Shown one piece after another: positions 61,768 through 64,000 of a stretch of DNA of 64,000 nt. Positions within the stretch are counted from its first letter, which is position 1; every line of letters starts with the position of its first letter. This DNA is from Epithemia pelagica (taxonomy: Eukaryota; Bacillariophyta; Bacillariophyceae; Surirellales; Surirellaceae). The DNA lies in NCBI GenBank assembly GCA_946965045.2, contig OX337229.1:1798001-1862000 (forward strand), written 5' to 3'. The translations under genes and the position numbers were made by a program. Under the pieces are notes generated by a model. The model was not told the origin of the DNA. It was given only the letters and a program-made list of their open reading frames with translations, and ran no database searches.

Positions 61768-63047
61768 TTATCCCTTCATAATCTTGGGTTCTTCATCGTC
61801 ATCATCACGGCGATCACCACCATTGGGCGGTGGTCGACTACCCCATCCACCTTGTTGTTGGGCTTCTTGTTGCCCTTGATATTTTTGTTCGTCTCTACCT
61901 TCAAAAGCTCCTAAGTCGGCTTCTTGTGCTCCAAAGGCACGTTTGCGGGGCGCCGGCAACAAGACTTGGTCAATCAATCCATACCGTACGGCCTCGTCGG
62001 AGGACAAGTAAAAATCCCGTGACAAATCTTGTTGGATACGTTCCAACTCTTGACCAGTCAACATGGCCAATTCTTCTTCCATGCGATCGTTCCATTTCTT
62101 GACATTTTTCACCTCCAAGGCAATGTCCGTCGCCTGTCCACGAAAAACTTCGTCCATTCCCGTTCGTTGCAACAGGAAACGACTGTTGGGCATGGCCGAA
62201 CGTGCTCCCTTGGTCCCCGCGCTGCACAACATGGCTCCCATACCGGCACACAAGGCGAGATTCACTGTTTCAATCTTGCAATTTTCTTTGGTATTTTGAA
62301 TCAAATCATAAATGGCCAAACTGGGTCGGAGCAAGCCACCGGGAACATTAAAATACAAACTAATCGCTTGGCGAGGATCTTCCTTTCTCAAATACAACAT
62401 GATAGCAATAAATTCATTGGCTGTTTCTTCGTCAATAAATTTGTTCAACATGACGGTGCGATCCCGATACATGGCCGCATTAATGTCCACAAATTGAGCC
62501 ACCTGCGATCCAGGGGGCTATATGCCGAAGAAACCGAATAACAACAGCAAGAATAGGAAATCCAATGTCCCATGGATCGAGAACATGTGTGGTCAGAGTG
62601 GGATACGAAACAAAGCGTCGTTCTTGTCCTGTACCATGATTCTAGACAGCCGTGCGCGTTGTAGGTCGGTCGATCCAATAACCTTTTTGCACCATCACAT
62701 TTCATACATTTGCCAGCACAACAACGTACCTTGTATGGAACCATGGGGGTTTGACTCGGCATTCGCATGGGCTCACGTTTGGTAGAAGTTGACATGGAGG
62801 TAGTACTAGGAAAAGGATTGTTGAATCTCCGAAAGGATGACTTCTGGGACAAATCACTCGGGGAACCCAATTTGGGAAGAAATAGCTTACCATCACCATG
62901 GTGGGCCATGCGACGGAACGTATTGCCTGGTAGTTGAAGAGTCTTGAGACTGGCCGGTCCGAGGACAAAGGCCGTGGTTGCTTCATGGCCACATAGCAAA
63001 CACAACAACGCCACGATCACACATGCATTCGTCGATGCAAAAGTCAT
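61768..63047 (-). CDS. Plastid ClpR, inactive ClpP-type protease subunit
   Basis: Two exons, complement(join(61768..62517,62730..63047)), give 355 aa. The 212-nt intron (GTACGT...ATATAG) is phase 0 and joins MVPYK to PPGSQVAQFVDINAAMYRDR. Exon 1 has a signal peptide (ACVIVALLCLLCGHEATTA) followed by FVLGP, an ASAFAP-like plastid cue, and a Ser/Arg-rich transit region. The ClpP fold is clear (LYFNVPGGLLRPSLAIYDL, AGTKGARSAMPNSRFLL). The catalytic Ser is replaced by Gly198 (ALCAGMGAML) and the catalytic His by Gln223; the 25-residue spacing equals that of ClpP Ser-His. It therefore resembles ClpR subunits, which build the plastid Clp ring without catalysis. The tail is Gly/Asp-rich. Confidence 0.9.
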
Positions 63048-63423
63048 GGTATGGAGGAACACTTTGCTCTTTGATTACAGAGACGGGTGGATATAATATA
63101 CTTCGTCGAAACCTCTTGATGATTCAAAAATGAAAAGAACAAGAGACCAAAGGTAGACCCTCAAAAGATCTCGTGCGCACAGGGGGGCGAAAGCAAAAGG
63201 AGGTGCCAGTCGTATTCCACGTGGGGCCAATGGGGACGATTTTGGGGGAGGGGGAAGCTGACGGGTGGATGCACGGACGGTATCGCAACACGACACAAAA
63301 ATCGGTGTCGCGTTCGTTTTGGATCTCTGTCGCCCTCGCCCCGTAAATCTCAAAATGGGGCAAGGCTACTACAAACGATAACAACGCCACCAAGTAGATA
63401 CAAGAGAGCCTCATTCTTTCATC
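63048..63423. promoter_or_regulatory. Divergent promoter ClpR/p97 adaptor
   Basis: 376 bp between the two ATGs. Overlapping minus-strand frames here lack motifs. It contains a GGGGGAGGGGGAAG purine run at 63244-63257. No TATA box is obvious. Confidence 0.45.
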
Positions 63424-64000
63424 ATGAGTAATGTCCATGGATTGTTCTCCAACAAAAACAATGACGATGACGACAACGATGACGAAAACAATCGTTTCGT
63501 CGGTGGCATTGGAGATCGTGGAGGTGGAAGGTATGTTGTGCTGTGGTGTCTCATGCGTCAATGACAGAAATGTTTGTAACACACGCCACTAGAGGTTGGG
63601 AGCGAAACGTAAAGTCTTTGGCTCGTTGATGAAATTGGATTTCTGGAGCAGAATCTTTCGTAATGAAATGTTCTCTCACCAATGAGTGTTCCTTTTTTGA
63701 CTCGTACGTGTGTTTGCTGACACTCTCCATGCAACACTTGGTTCAATTATTGATTCTGGTCTGCCAAAGTGGTCTCGCGGTGCAACCCAATGTCGATGAC
63801 AGTGACCGAGACCGAGTCTTTGGATTGGCGGAAAATGCGACGGCGGACGACAGCAGCCAAGTGAGGCGCACTATTACCATGGTATGACCAACACATTTCT
63901 CAAACACATGTCTGGAATGTTGTTTCGGGTTGCTCTCACACGCACCCTTGCTGTTCTTGTTTGGTATCCCGTTGGTTGATTGGATCGACAGTACCGCGAT
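63424..64000 (+). CDS. SEP/UBX-domain p97 (Cdc48) adaptor, 5' part
   Basis: Three exons begin here, 63424..63530, 63770..63881 and 63992 to the window edge. Introns of 239 and 110 nt are GT-AG, and the phases fit. The spliced start reads MSNVHGLFSNKN, an Asn/Asp run, RFVGGIGDRGGG, then SGLAVQPN across the first junction. Exon 2 ends RRTITM, and the last nine bases give YRD. RTITMYRD is the opening of the SEP domain found in p47/NSFL1 and Shp1, which bind the AAA ATPase p97/Cdc48 through a C-terminal UBX domain. The gly-rich GGxGDRGGGSGLAV resembles the conserved segment ahead of SEP. The UBX domain would lie outside the window, so the family call rests on this short signature. Confidence 0.75.

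Noticed and set aside
63124-63582. 152-codon minus-strand frame between ClpR and the p97 adaptor
   Set aside because: Overlaps exon 1 of the SEP/UBX gene in antisense and contains only low-complexity Val/Ile repeats there.

Overview
This window looks like nuclear DNA of a photosynthetic stramenopile, most likely a diatom. The evidence is: short GT-AG introns (about 50-240 nt); two proteins (MgtC family and ClpR) whose signal peptides end in a phenylalanine-led motif like the diatom plastid ASAFAP signal; a GABA-B-like class C receptor; and Copia-, DIRS- and PIF/Harbinger-type elements of kinds common in diatom genomes. The species assignment is inference. Host genes are compact and often divergently paired, and they are separated by large blocks of transposable-element DNA in different stages of decay.

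Layout. 0-7.1 kb: N-terminus of a probable Copia polyprotein running off the left edge, an unknown gene, and a 3'-truncated LINE (ORF1 plus endonuclease/RT ORF2) on the minus strand. 7.7-17.1 kb: host block with an MgtC-like membrane protein, a small poly-Asn protein, proteasome alpha subunit PSMA1 divergent from Golgi tether COG4, and a tandem AlkB protein carrying a PCNA-binding box and a UBZ-like zinc finger. 17.3-20.9 kb: a structurally complete PIF/Harbinger transposon (TIRs, TAA target duplication, DDE transposase, Myb-like partner) inserted just upstream of the AlkB gene. 21.3-28.9 kb: a decayed DIRS-like element (gag-like, RT-RNase H, tyrosine recombinase). 29.4-34.3 kb: a nest of TA-flanked inverted-repeat elements next to a Gypsy integrase fragment. 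35.4-37.2 kb: a second Harbinger-like gene pair.

37.9-42.8 kb: a membrane-anchored Fic protein whose catalytic core and 3' end are tandemly duplicated (496-bp period), a NOP9-like C-terminal fragment, and a GC-rich FAD oxidoreductase fusion broken by one stop. 43.3-50.7 kb: three large proteins (an unknown, a 1208-aa zinc-cluster/coiled-coil protein, a SANT/Myb protein) that may form one undescribed mobile module. 50.8-64 kb: host block with a mitochondrial carrier carrying two in-frame stops, an ankyrin protein, NSA2 divergent from a SOUL haem-binding protein, a fourth TA-flanked inverted-repeat element, a four-exon GABA-B-like receptor, a coiled-coil protein, a catalytically dead plastid ClpR, and the start of a SEP/UBX p97 adaptor.

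The strongest leads are the PIP-UBZ-AlkB-AlkB repair protein with a transposon in its 5' region, the three-gene module at 43-51 kb, and the duplicated Fic core. All introns, frameshifts and terminal repeats were read by eye. No database search was possible, so family names rest on recognised motifs.
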